NCBI RefSeq assembly: GCF_048593165.1
Contig: NZ_CP184271.1
Length of the DNA: 64,000 nt
Reading direction: 5' to 3' (one strand)
DNA from: Pectobacterium sp013449375
GTDB taxonomy: Bacteria > Pseudomonadota > Gammaproteobacteria > Enterobacterales > Enterobacteriaceae
The position numbers and the translations under genes were made by a program. Below are positions 29,147 to 37,457 of the stretch, piece by piece; the stretch's first letter is position 1, and the number at the start of each line of letters is the position of its first letter. The notes under the pieces are model-generated. The model was not told the DNA's origin, made no database searches, and worked only from the letters and a program-made list of their open reading frames with translations.

Positions 29147-29848
29147 CTACAAGGTGCGGCACACACACCAAACTTGAACGCCTGCCGCACCTTGAGCCAA
29201 CAGTAGCCTGCTGATTTCCGCAGCAGTGCTGCCTGTCGTCACCACATCATCCAGTAACACCACCTGTTGCCCAGACAACGAAATGTCACACGAGAATGCG
29301 CCCCGTAGGTTCCGACGCCGTGCGCTGGCGCTGAGCGTTTGCTGTAGCGGCGTGCGTCGCGTGCGCTGCAATTCGCGGGGATCGTAAGCACAACCCAGCC
29401 AGTGGGCAAGAGGACGGGCGAGCAACTCGGTTTGGTTGAAACCACGATACCACTGGCGGTTCCGGTGCAGGGGAACGGTGAACAGCCGGTCAGGACGGAG
29501 CAGGCGAACGTGTCTGGTGAGTTTTCGCTCGCGGTAGGACGTCAGCCAGCGCAGTAATAGCTGCCGGGCGAGCACCGCTGCCAGCTCGGTTTTACCGTGG
29601 AATTTAAACTGTTTCAGCAGCGTGTTAAGCGGCGGCACGTAGTCACTGATAAAGGTGAGTGATTGCCAGGGAGGTGGGTCTTGCAGGCAGCGCCCGCACT
29701 GATGCGTTGTGTCGCCGGAGGGCAAGCCACAACGTGGGCAGCAGGCGGGCAGACGCGGCAAATGGCGCTGGCAGTACGAGCAAATACCTTGCCGACTACG
29801 ATGAAGCGGTAATAAACATAGCCAGCAGCGGGCGGTGATGGTTAACAT
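29147..29848 (-). CDS. gntX: GntX, ComF-family phosphoribosyltransferase-like protein
   Basis: This ComF-type protein has an N-terminal zinc-finger region with two pairs of cysteines (CWLC, CSYC, CPRCGLP, CGRC; residues ~9-50) and a C-terminal phosphoribosyltransferase fold. The PRPP-binding motif VVLLDDVVTTGSTAAEI lies near residue 195. In other bacteria ComF acts in DNA uptake; E. coli GntX was linked to growth on DNA as a nutrient. The ATG at 29848 gives 233 residues (E. coli 227) and has AGGG upstream; the longer open frame would run into bioH. It is divergent from bioH across 44 bp. Confidence 0.93.
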   Translation of the reverse strand: MLTITARCWLCLLPLHRSRQGICSYCQRHLPRLPACCPRCGLPSGDTTHQCGRCLQDPPPWQSLTFISDYVPPLNTLLKQFKFHGKTELAAVLARQLLLRWLTSYRERKLTRHVRLLRPDRLFTVPLHRNRQWYRGFNQTELLARPLAHWLGCAYDPRELQRTRRTPLQQTLSASARRRNLRGAFSCDISLSGQQVVLLDDVVTTGSTAAEISRLLLAQGAAGVQVWCVCRTL

Positions 29849-29892
29849 ATTTTTCCCTAAAAATGTTTTTCCCTGAGTAAGGAAGATAACGG

Positions 29893-30660
29893 ATGGCAGC
29901 GTTGTATTGGCAGACCGAAGGTGCAGGAAATACGGATCTTGTGTTGTTGCACGGATGGGGATTGAATGCGCAGGTATGGCAAAGCATGATTGTGCGACTC
30001 TCCCCGCATTTTCGTCTGCATCTGGTCGATCTGCCGGGCTATGGCAGAAGTCAGGGATTTGGGGCAATGTCGCTGAGTGATATGGCGAATATCGTGCTGG
30101 CGCAGGCACCAGAACACGCCGTCTGGCTAGGGTGGTCGCTGGGGGGGCTGGTTGCCAGCCAGATTGCGCAGTGCGCCCCTGCGCGGGTGGACAAGCTGAT
30201 TACCGTGGCGTCATCCCCCTGTTTCAGCGCACAGGATGGCTGGCCGGGTATCAAGCCAGACGTCTTACAGGGGTTCCAGCAGCAGCTCAGTGAAGATTTT
30301 CAGCGTACGGTCGAGCGATTTCTGGCGTTGCAAACGCTGGGAACGGAGAGCGCACGGCAGGATGCCCGATTGTTAAAAAGCGTGGTGCTGGAACAGCCCA
30401 TGCCGTCCGTCGAGGTACTAAACGGTGGGTTGGCCATTTTGCGCGAAGCGGATTTACGTCAGCCGTTAGCCGACTTGGTCGTGCCGTTCTTGCGGCTCTA
30501 TGGTGCGTTAGACGGGCTGGTGCCGCGCAAGGTTGCCCGATTGCTGGATGACCAGTGGCCGAACTCAACTTCGGTGGTGATGCCAAAAGCCGCGCATGCG
30601 CCGTTTATCTCGCACCCTGAGGCCTTTTCCGAACAGGTGATCGCGTTCGCTCAGGCCTAG
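29893..30660 (+). CDS. bioH: Pimeloyl-ACP methyl ester carboxylesterase BioH
   Basis: BioH demethylates pimeloyl-ACP methyl ester, ending the pimelate phase of biotin synthesis. The 255-residue alpha/beta hydrolase (E. coli 256) has the nucleophile Ser82 in GWSLGG, the oxyanion region HGWGLNAQVW, the acid Asp in YGALDGLVP and the catalytic His in KAAHAPFISH. The ATG follows AAGGAAGATAACGG. It is divergent from gntX as in E. coli. The next segment breaks synteny: E. coli has feoABC and tex here, while this genome has an efflux-pump relic and an exported phosphatase operon. Confidence 0.96.
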   Translation: MAALYWQTEGAGNTDLVLLHGWGLNAQVWQSMIVRLSPHFRLHLVDLPGYGRSQGFGAMSLSDMANIVLAQAPEHAVWLGWSLGGLVASQIAQCAPARVDKLITVASSPCFSAQDGWPGIKPDVLQGFQQQLSEDFQRTVERFLALQTLGTESARQDARLLKSVVLEQPMPSVEVLNGGLAILREADLRQPLADLVVPFLRLYGALDGLVPRKVARLLDDQWPNSTSVVMPKAAHAPFISHPEAFSEQVIAFAQA

Positions 30661-30704
30661 CCGACGATAATTTACATTTTCTCCTCAATTTTTCCACGAT
30701 TTAG

Positions 30705-30866
30705 CCGATAGCGACCAGCAGCGGCGCGGGCTCGGCCAGCCAGCATGCGGTGGGAACGGGGGTGATCGGCGGTATGCTGGCCGCAACCTTCCTCACTATT
30801 TTCTTCGTGCCGCTGTTCTTGGGCGTTGTTCGGCGTCGTTTGCCGTTAAAAGAGAAGCCTGAATAG
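30705..30866 (+). pseudogene. C-terminal relic of an AcrB/AcrD-type RND efflux pump
   Basis: A 53-codon frame ending in TAG at 30864-30866 reads SSGAGSASQHAVGTGV, then IGGMLAATFLTIFFVPLF, then VVRRRLPLKEK. This is the characteristic last transmembrane helix and tail of the HAE1 RND transporters (AcrB has TGAGSGAQNAVGTGVMGG). An in-frame TAG at 30702 closes it upstream and no start codon or upstream RND sequence is present, since bioH occupies the preceding DNA. It is a decayed remnant of a ~3-kb gene, too short for usual gene finding. Confidence 0.85.
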
Positions 30867-30965
30867 GTTAGATATAAGTGAAATAATTTATGGTGAAATT
30901 CATCAAACTGTAAAAAAAGGTAACTACGTTATGTCCTGTCAAACTACGCAACCAAGGACATAATA

Positions 30966-32711
30966 ATGAAAGCTCGCTGGTTACTGCCTTTACTGATTTC
31001 TGCTGCTTTACCGGGGATGGTACAGGCTCAGGCTATTTATCCCATTGACCGTGCCACGATGCTGGCAGGCGGAAAATTCGATTTTAAAGTCGAGTTTGAT
31101 GAAGTGCTCAAGCCGGAAGATATCCGCATTCTGATCAACGGCAAAGATTACCAGCAGGTGCTGGGCAAAACGGCCTCGTTTGTTGAGCGCGAAGACGGCG
31201 GCAACGCCTCCACGATCTGGCTGCGAGATGTAAACCTGCCAGAAGCAGGCAAATATGTCGTTGAAGCGGAAGCCAAAGGCAAAAAAACACAGGTGAGCTG
31301 GGAGGTTTATTCCGCGTCCGGTACGCGTAAAGCCAAGAACGTGATTCTGTTCATCGGCGATGGCCTGTCCGTTGCACACCGCACCGGTGCGCGCATCCTG
31401 TCTAAAGGCGTAACGGAAGGGAAGGCAGACGGCCGTCTGGCGATTGATGACCTGCAATATATGGCGTTTGCCGGTACGTCCAGTACCGACTCTATCGCGG
31501 CCGATAGCGCCAACACCATGAGCGCCTACATGACCGGTCACAAATCCGGTGTGAACGCACTGGGTGTGTACGTCAGCCGTAGCAAAAATTCACTGGATCA
31601 CCCGAAGCAGGAAACGCTGGGTGAGCTGTTAACCCGTTCTACCAAGATGTCTGTCGGCGTCGTCAGCGATGCGGAACTTGAGGACGCCACGCCAGCGGCG
31701 GTCGTCTCTCACACGCGTCGTCGTGCGGACAAAGCTGAAATCGTTGAGATGTTCTACAACGTACAGCCGACTGTCATGCTGGGCGGCGGCTCAGCCTACT
31801 TCCTGCCGAAAAGTACGCCAGGTTCAAAACGTAAAGACGAAACTAACTACGTTGAGAAATTCCAGCAGGCGGGCTACTCACTGGTGACTGATGCGGATTC
31901 ACTGAAGAAAAATGCCGCGCAGGCCACCAAGCTACTGGGACTGTTCCATACTAGCAATATGGATAGCGTGTTGGATCGCCGTTTCCTGAAAAATGACGTG
32001 ACCAAGAAATTCCCGAACCAACCCGATCTGACGGATATGACGCAAGCAGCATTGGATGTGCTGTCCAAAAACAAAGACGGCTTCTTCCTGATGGTGGAAT
32101 CCGCATTGATTGACAAGGCCTCGCACCCGCTGGATTGGGAACGTGCTTTCATGAGTACCATCATGTTGGATCAGTCTGTGGCTATCGCGAAAAAGTTCGC
32201 TGAGAAAAACCCAGATACGATGATTGTCGTGGCAGGTGACCATACACACGGTCTTTCTATCATCGGTACGGTGGATGATGACAAACCGGGCACCGAGATG
32301 CGTGAGAAGATCGGTGTGTATGAAGAAGCGGGCTACCCGAACTATAAAGACGCTAACAAAGACGGCTATCCCGATGATCTGAACGTTTCAAAACGTCTGG
32401 CAGTGTTCTTCAACAACTTCCCTGACTATTACGAAACGTTCCGTCCGAAGCTGGATGGCCAGTTCGTTCCTGCTATCAAGAACGAAAAAGATCAATACGT
32501 TGCCAACAAAGCCTACGAGAAAGTACCGGGTGCGGTATTCCGTGAAGGGATCCTGCCACGCTCTTCCGATACTGGCGTTCATGCCGTTGACGATATGGTG
32601 ATTCAGGCGAGCGGCCCAGGTGCAGAACGTATCCGTGGTTACATGGAAAACACCGACCTGTTCCGAGTGATTGTGGACGCGCTTGCGGTGAAACCGCAGG
32701 ACAAAAAGTAA
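30966..32711 (+). CDS. Exported alkaline phosphatase
   Basis: The 581-residue protein has a clear signal peptide (MKARWLLPLLISAALPGMVQAQA), an N-terminal beta-rich domain (residues ~24-118) not found in E. coli PhoA, and an alkaline phosphatase domain. Metal and catalytic sites are visible: Asp132 in FIGDGLS, the phosphoacceptor Ser181 in ADSANTMSAYMTG, ESALIDKASH, AGDHTHG and a late GVHAVDD. It hydrolyses phosphate esters in the periplasm or outside. It is followed after 12 bp by a small exported protein and then an ABC transporter, suggesting one operon. A partial Pho-box-like sequence (CATCAAACTGTAAA, 30900-30913) is upstream, weakly. It belongs to the superfamily that also includes sulfatases, but has Ser, not Cys, as nucleophile. 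Confidence 0.88.
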   Translation: MKARWLLPLLISAALPGMVQAQAIYPIDRATMLAGGKFDFKVEFDEVLKPEDIRILINGKDYQQVLGKTASFVEREDGGNASTIWLRDVNLPEAGKYVVEAEAKGKKTQVSWEVYSASGTRKAKNVILFIGDGLSVAHRTGARILSKGVTEGKADGRLAIDDLQYMAFAGTSSTDSIAADSANTMSAYMTGHKSGVNALGVYVSRSKNSLDHPKQETLGELLTRSTKMSVGVVSDAELEDATPAAVVSHTRRRADKAEIVEMFYNVQPTVMLGGGSAYFLPKSTPGSKRKDETNYVEKFQQAGYSLVTDADSLKKNAAQATKLLGLFHTSNMDSVLDRRFLKNDVTKKFPNQPDLTDMTQAALDVLSKNKDGFFLMVESALIDKASHPLDWERAFMSTIMLDQSVAIAKKFAEKNPDTMIVVAGDHTHGLSIIGTVDDDKPGTEMREKIGVYEEAGYPNYKDANKDGYPDDLNVSKRLAVFFNNFPDYYETFRPKLDGQFVPAIKNEKDQYVANKAYEKVPGAVFREGILPRSSDTGVHAVDDMVIQASGPGAERIRGYMENTDLFRVIVDALAVKPQDKK

Positions 32712-32723
32712 TCCGATAACGCG

Positions 32724-33203
32724 ATGAATAATGCGAAATGCAGCAAAGCGGGGGCAACCCCGCTTTTATTCTCCTGGCTGCGCGCGGTGCTGGTGCTCCT
32801 CCTTCTCGGCGGTATTGCCCCAGTGAAAGCCGTGCAGTCTGAACTCTCCTTCGATAAGCTGTACGCCTCTTACGGCGTGCTGGGCCTGGAATTCTCCAAT
32901 GATGTCAAAGCGCTCTCCGGTAAACAGGTCAAGATGCGCGGCTTTATGGCACCGCCCCTCAAGGCGGAGTCACAATTCTTTGTTTTAACCAAAATGCCGA
33001 TGGCGCTGTGCCCCTTCTGTTCGTCTGATGCGGACTGGCCTGAAGATATTGTCGTTGTCTATCTCGCTAAACGTCAGACTTTCGTACAGAACAACACCAT
33101 GATTGAGGTAGAAGGCGTGCTGGAGCACGGATCGTGGACCGATCCTGAAACAGGTTTTGTCAGCCTGCTGCGATTGCGTGAAGCTACGTTCGATACCCTT
33201 TAG
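32724..33203 (+). CDS. Small exported protein with CPFC motif (DUF3299-like)
   Basis: The 159-residue protein has a hydrophobic N-terminus (residues ~12-36, cleavage likely after VKA). Its mature part is ~120 residues, with SGKQVKMRGFMAPPLKAE, the paired cysteines CPFC and a following DADWPEDIVVVYL. From memory this resembles DUF3299-type exported proteins found next to metal-related ABC transporters, for instance in the Vibrio zrg (zinc-regulated) genes; I could not check this. The CxxC may bind metal or act in redox. It lies between the phosphatase and the ABC ATPase with gaps of 12 and 8 bp, so it is very probably co-transcribed. Confidence 0.7.
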   Translation: MNNAKCSKAGATPLLFSWLRAVLVLLLLGGIAPVKAVQSELSFDKLYASYGVLGLEFSNDVKALSGKQVKMRGFMAPPLKAESQFFVLTKMPMALCPFCSSDADWPEDIVVVYLAKRQTFVQNNTMIEVEGVLEHGSWTDPETGFVSLLRLREATFDTL

Positions 33204-33211
33204 GAGCGCTG

Positions 33212-33904
33212 ATGGCGGAGTTATTGATTCAACACCTAAGTGTGACCTTCCCCGATACATCCGAGGCCGTGCTGGATATTCCCGCGTTATCTATTCGGTC
33301 TGGTGAGCGGGTCGCGGTGATGGGTCCTTCCGGTTCTGGCAAAACCACACTGGTGAATGCCATTACTGGGATGGATCACAGCGGAACGGGCTGTGTACAG
33401 TGGGAAAAGCAGGATATTTGGCAGATGAACGAAGCGGAACGTGACCGCTGGCGGGCACTGCATATTGGGTTGGTGATGCAGGATTTCCACCTTTTTCCCG
33501 GTCTGAATGCGTTGGAGAACGTCTTGTTGCCTGCACAGTTTCACCACTGGCGGATACCCGCGTCGCTCAGGCAGCGGGCAGCGGATTTGCTGGCACAGGT
33601 GGGGCTGAATACCGCGAAACGTCCTATTGAAGTGCTATCACGCGGCGAGAAGCAGCGGGTTGCCGTCGCGAGAGCGTTGCTCAGCCAGCCCGACATCATC
33701 GTCGCCGATGAACCAACAGCCAGTCTGGATGCGCAGAGCGGCGAGCAGATTGCCGATCTGCTGGTGACGCTAGCGCGTGAGAATCGCGCCACGCTTATTG
33801 CCATTACGCACGATGCGCGTCTGGCTTCACAGATGTCGCGCTGTATTAAACTGGAAAAAGGGCGCCTTGTGGCGGACACGCCGTATCAGGAGGGTCGTAC
33901 ATGA
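33212..33904 (+). CDS. ABC transporter ATP-binding protein (LolD/MacB-type)
   Basis: The 230-residue ATPase has Walker A GPSGSGKT at residues ~34-41, the Q-loop in LVMQDFHLFPG, the signature LSRGEKQRVAVARAL, Walker B IIVADEPTASLD and the switch His in AITHDARL. It resembles the LolD/MacB/FtsE group that powers mechanotransmitting FtsX-type permeases rather than channel importers. It overlaps the permease gene by four bases (ATGA), so the two subunits are translationally coupled. Confidence 0.92.
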   Translation: MAELLIQHLSVTFPDTSEAVLDIPALSIRSGERVAVMGPSGSGKTTLVNAITGMDHSGTGCVQWEKQDIWQMNEAERDRWRALHIGLVMQDFHLFPGLNALENVLLPAQFHHWRIPASLRQRAADLLAQVGLNTAKRPIEVLSRGEKQRVAVARALLSQPDIIVADEPTASLDAQSGEQIADLLVTLARENRATLIAITHDARLASQMSRCIKLEKGRLVADTPYQEGRT

Positions 33905-35172
33905 TTCCATGGCGTCTTATTTGGATCGACTGGCGTCGGCTCTGGCCGGGTGTGCTGGTCGTGGTATTACTGATCGCGGTGGCGACAGCGTTAAGTATTT
34001 CGGTGAGCTTGCAAGAAAGGGCGTTGCGCATGGGCAGTGCCAAAGCCGCTGACCGTTTCGATTTGGTGATCGGCGCGCCGGGGAGTGAAACCCAACTGGT
34101 GCTGTCATCTGTGTTTCTGCAACCGTCCGCGCTGACGCTGATTCCTGCGCAGGTGCTGACCGATCTGGAAAAGAACCCGCTGGTTGCTTGGGCGGCACCG
34201 GTCGCGTTTGGTGATTTCTATCAGGGGATGCCGATTGTCGGTACCACGCCACCGCTGGTTACGGATAACGGTAAGCGGCAGCTCATCGCCGGACGCGTGT
34301 TCAACGATGACTTTGAAGCCGTAGTTGGTGAGCAAACGGGGCTGAGGGTGGGGAGCACATTCAGCCCGATTCATGGTCAGGTGGGGACGGAAGGGGCGCA
34401 TGCGCACGATGACGTCATTTACACCGTGGTCGGCGTGTTACCTGCTGACGGCAGCGCGTGGGATAAAGCGATTTTGGTGCCGGTGAACGCGGTATGGCGG
34501 GTACACGGCATCCACCCACCACATGGCGCGGACGATGCGCATGACGAGCATGATAAGCAGGAAACAGCACATGCAGAAGGCGAGCCGCATGCCGATGATC
34601 ACGACGAGGCAGAAGAGCACGACCATGTGCATCAGGCGGGATTGCCCGCGATTGTGGTGAAACCGAAAACCATTGCAGGTGCCTATCAGTTGCGGTCGCT
34701 GTATCGCAGCAACACGACGCTGGCGGTGTTCCCCGGTGAAGTGCTGGTGAAACTCTACTCGATGCTGGGCGACATTCGTGAATTGCTGACCTATATCTCA
34801 CTGGGAACACAGGGATTAGTGGGCGTCGCGGTGGCGATGGTGGCGGTGATTCATCTGCGTCAGCGGCAGAAACAGATCGGCGCACTGCGTGCCTTTGGCG
34901 CACCGCGCTACGGCATTTTCACGCTGATTTGGAGCGGACTGATGTCGCTGGTGAGTGTCGGCGTACTGCTGGGTGTCGGTCTGGGCTACCTTGCCGCCCG
35001 TGCGATTGCGGTGGTCATGAGCGAGAAAAGCGGTTTCGTCCTGCCCGTGACGTTGGAATGGGAAGACCTCCATTTCGTTCTGCTCCTGTTGCTGGTCGCC
35101 GCTGTCGTCCTCACGATTCCGGCGATGTTGTCTTACCGTCAATCACCTGCTACCGCGCTGCGTGGGGAGTAA
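33901..35172 (+). CDS. FtsX/MacB-type ABC permease with a His/Asp-rich periplasmic loop
   Basis: The 423-residue protein has an N-terminal transmembrane helix (residues ~17-37), a large periplasmic domain (~45-280) and three C-terminal helices ending in LSYRQSPATALRGE. This is the standard FtsX-like permease layout. Within the periplasmic domain, residues ~201-246 contain eleven His and many Asp/Glu residues (HPPHGADDAHDEHD, HADDHDEAEEHDHVH), a typical loose metal-binding stretch. The pair may move or insert a metal, or act on lipids or metalloproteins; zinc is a reasonable guess because the operon starts with a zinc-type phosphatase, but direction and substrate are inference. Confidence 0.85.
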   Translation: MIPWRLIWIDWRRLWPGVLVVVLLIAVATALSISVSLQERALRMGSAKAADRFDLVIGAPGSETQLVLSSVFLQPSALTLIPAQVLTDLEKNPLVAWAAPVAFGDFYQGMPIVGTTPPLVTDNGKRQLIAGRVFNDDFEAVVGEQTGLRVGSTFSPIHGQVGTEGAHAHDDVIYTVVGVLPADGSAWDKAILVPVNAVWRVHGIHPPHGADDAHDEHDKQETAHAEGEPHADDHDEAEEHDHVHQAGLPAIVVKPKTIAGAYQLRSLYRSNTTLAVFPGEVLVKLYSMLGDIRELLTYISLGTQGLVGVAVAMVAVIHLRQRQKQIGALRAFGAPRYGIFTLIWSGLMSLVSVGVLLGVGLGYLAARAIAVVMSEKSGFVLPVTLEWEDLHFVLLLLLVAAVVLTIPAMLSYRQSPATALRGE

Positions 35173-35193
35173 ACCACTACGTTAGCGGTACTC

Positions 35194-35231
35194 GCATCGG
35201 ACGTGCTGTTTTGGCGTCCGATGCTGCTTTT
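35194..35231 (+). terminator. Terminator after the phosphatase-ABC operon
   Basis: GCATCGGACG (35194-35203) pairs perfectly with CGTCCGATGC (35215-35224), followed by TGCTTTTCC. A short T-run makes this a likely rho-independent terminator of the four-gene operon. Confidence 0.65.
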
Positions 35232-35390
35232 CCTATCATGTTTTTTTCTATCGTATTCTTTCCTATCAACAACAGGTCACGTTGACGCCTACGGTAATGA
35301 AACGTGTCGCTAGCACAAACCTTCGACAGAGGCGTAGACTTAGGTAATCAATTACAAGACGATAGTCTCTTTTTAGTACACGCAACATGG

Positions 35391-36290
35391 ATGGTTATGT
35401 TTAAGAACCGTTTTATCTTTTTAGGTTTGTGTTTAGGGTTAGCGTTTACCACCGCTCGTAGCGCGTCTCTTCCTGTTACCGATGTGAAGCCCAAAGGCAT
35501 GGAGGAAGTTGTCGTCAACGGAGGCCATTTCTATGTCGGAACGGTCTTCGGTGCGGAAGATTATGCCGCCCATGCCAACACCTCAGTCGCTTCTTTTGCC
35601 ATGACGAAAACGGAAATCACCTATCAGCAATACCATGCTTTGCTGGTGTGGGCTGACGCGCACGGTTACCAGTTAAGTGGTGGTTGTAATGGTGCTAGCT
35701 TTGAAGATTGCCTGCCGCCTGAACAGGACGGTGGACTTCACCCTGTCACCAATGTGTCGTGGTGGGATGCGCTGATTTTCGCTAATGCACTGAGTGAACA
35801 GAAACGACTGCCACCTTACTATCTGACAGCAGACGGCGAAACGTTAAAACGCGCGCCGGATGATAGCAGTGAAAAAGTGATACATGAGAACCCACAGGCT
35901 TCGGGCTACCGTTTGCCAACGCTGGCGGAATGGCAAATTGCGGCCAGAGGTGGCAGCAAGGGGCTGGCACAAGGGACTTACGGGCAGCGCTATGCTGGCA
36001 GCGAACAGCCGGAGCGTGTGGGGCAATTTCCCGCTGATTCATCCTCGTTTGGTACGGTGCCTGTGGCATCGAAACGCCCCAACGCGCTGGGGCTTTACGA
36101 CATGAGCGGTAATGTGGCCGAATGGTTGAATGCGTCTTATGCGGTGGAGGGCGGCAAAACGATGTATTACTTTTGCGGCGGAAGTTATCTGGAATTGACG
36201 CACAGCCTGGCAAGTTGCGATCTGCATACGCCCGGCTTTTTCATGCCAGATATTGGTTTTCGCTTAGTAAGGACGCTGGATGCAAAATAA
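35391..36290 (+). CDS. Exported SUMF1/formylglycine-generating-enzyme-fold protein
   Basis: The frame opens at 35304, but the chosen ATG at 35391 places a clean signal peptide (MVMFKNRFIFLGLCLGLAFTTARSA) at the start, giving 299 residues. FGE-sulfatase domain signatures are MTKTEITYQQYHALL, VSWWDALIFANALSEQ, GYRLPTLAEWQIAARGG, DMSGNVAEW and the ending DIGFRLVR. The active-site cysteine pair of true formylglycine-generating enzymes is not in its usual place: CGGSY and a distant SCDLHTP are present instead. So sulfatase activation is unlikely and a binding or other oxidative role is more plausible. It overlaps the next gene by 11 bp, so the three exported proteins here form an operon. Confidence 0.82.
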   Translation: MVMFKNRFIFLGLCLGLAFTTARSASLPVTDVKPKGMEEVVVNGGHFYVGTVFGAEDYAAHANTSVASFAMTKTEITYQQYHALLVWADAHGYQLSGGCNGASFEDCLPPEQDGGLHPVTNVSWWDALIFANALSEQKRLPPYYLTADGETLKRAPDDSSEKVIHENPQASGYRLPTLAEWQIAARGGSKGLAQGTYGQRYAGSEQPERVGQFPADSSSFGTVPVASKRPNALGLYDMSGNVAEWLNASYAVEGGKTMYYFCGGSYLELTHSLASCDLHTPGFFMPDIGFRLVRTLDAK

Positions 36291-36813
36291 ATTTGTTGGG
36301 GGGCTGCTGTTTTGTGCTATCAGTGGCGCGGCTGCCGCATTCTCTCCTGTGACATTGAAAGACGGCATCAACCGCCTCGATCTCAATCAGGACGGCGGGG
36401 AAGACTATGTTGTCGTTGCCCAGTTTGATAACAATACATCCCACCCTAATCTTGGTATGACGTTTTTTGTCCAACGTCCAGATGGCGGGCATAGCATCAT
36501 GCCCGTCGCTAACAGTGACACCTTTACTTGGTTTGATTATCGTTTGTCCGCTACGGCGGATTTCCTCGTGCAAGATAATCGCTTGTTTTTGTCGGGAAAG
36601 CGTTATTTTTTGGTCACGGCCAGTAAGCAGGGTGAGAACATCTTTGATTTCACAAAAGTCATGTTAACGATTCATGATTTTAAATCTTCACAGGATGATC
36701 CCGGTGTGCCGCTCTATGAATGGTCGGTGCGTAAGCGGGTCGTCACGCAGCAGTCTTATCAATCAGCTGATGAGGCCTACAAGGAAGTGGATGAGGCAAT
36801 GCTGACAAAATGA
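36280..36813 (+). CDS. Exported protein of unknown function (possible CarG-like)
   Basis: This 177-residue protein has a signal peptide (cleavage near AAAAF, residue ~20). A mature domain begins TLKDGINRLDLNQDGGEDYVVVA, with a Ca-binding-like DLNQDGGED loop. It then continues as a compact all-beta-looking protein with only one Cys, in the signal region. From memory it is reminiscent of periplasmic CarG-type carbapenem intrinsic-resistance proteins, but no other car gene is present and I could not verify the relation. It overlaps the SUMF1-fold gene by 11 bp and the following gene by four (ATGA), implying one transcript and linked function. Confidence 0.55.
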   Translation: MQNKFVGGLLFCAISGAAAAFSPVTLKDGINRLDLNQDGGEDYVVVAQFDNNTSHPNLGMTFFVQRPDGGHSIMPVANSDTFTWFDYRLSATADFLVQDNRLFLSGKRYFLVTASKQGENIFDFTKVMLTIHDFKSSQDDPGVPLYEWSVRKRVVTQQSYQSADEAYKEVDEAMLTK

Positions 36814-37364
36814 AAATATCGGTATTGATGGCATTGGGGTTATTGGCATCCTCCTCAGCATGGGCGCAGCACAGTGAGCAGGACTACCTGCAACGCATAC
36901 AGGAATTTTTTGATGCTGAGCCACCGCTGTGTTTAGGTGAGAAACAGTGGCCGGTTCATAGCCCTAAAGGGGATGCGCCCTGGAACCGTGGACGTTTACA
37001 CGCGCTGGTGGACGCGGGGTTGGCACACGCGACGCCGGAAGGTACAGGCAAGGTCTATCGGTTATCGCCTGTCGGTGAGAAGAATTGGCATCAGAACGGT
37101 GACCTGTGTTACGGGCGTATGCAGGTGAGCCGCATTGAGAAAATCGATCATGTGAATCAGGAACTGACGGTGGTGTATTTCACCTATCATCTGGCACCGT
37201 TGGAACGTTGGGCGCATAACCGTTCATTACGTTTTGCCTTTAGCGAGCTGGATAATCTTGTCGGTGGAATGGAAACCACGCGCTATTCTGCCACGATTCG
37301 TGAGACGTTAGGCGGGGCTGCCAAATTGCAGGATTATCCCGTACCGGTAGAACTGGATTACTAA
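36810..37364 (+). CDS. Exported protein of unknown function, third gene of the operon
   Basis: The 184-residue protein starts with a typical signal peptide (MKISVLMALGLLASSSAWA, cleavage after residue ~19). The mature protein has two Cys (PPLCLGEKQWP and DLCYGRMQV) that could form a disulfide. The segment NRGRLHALVDAGLAHATPEG, with a following TGKVYRLSPVGEKNW, resembles a small winged-helix-like unit, though the protein is exported. I do not recognise a family with confidence. The ATG overlaps the preceding stop (ATGA). A bidirectional terminator follows at 37398-37434. Confidence 0.6.
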   Translation: MKISVLMALGLLASSSAWAQHSEQDYLQRIQEFFDAEPPLCLGEKQWPVHSPKGDAPWNRGRLHALVDAGLAHATPEGTGKVYRLSPVGEKNWHQNGDLCYGRMQVSRIEKIDHVNQELTVVYFTYHLAPLERWAHNRSLRFAFSELDNLVGGMETTRYSATIRETLGGAAKLQDYPVPVELDY

Positions 37365-37397
37365 CGCGGCCATCGTGAAAATAATGCGTTGTTTTAA

Positions 37398-37434
37398 AAA
37401 GGTATCCCGACAGATTCACACTGCGGGATACTTT
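37398..37434. terminator. Bidirectional terminator between convergent genes
   Basis: GTATCCCG (37402-37409) pairs with CGGGATAC (37424-37431). On the minus strand the stem is followed by TTTTTAAAAC and on the plus strand by TTTATTATT, so it can end both the operon from the left and the asparaginase gene from the right. Confidence 0.75.
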
Positions 37435-37457
37435 ATTATTACCGTCTAACCCTGCGA

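Noticed and set aside
36280..37364. A carbapenem biosynthesis (car) cluster
   Set aside because: Only a faint CarG-like impression exists; no carbapenam synthetase, CarB, CarC or CarR homologue is nearby.
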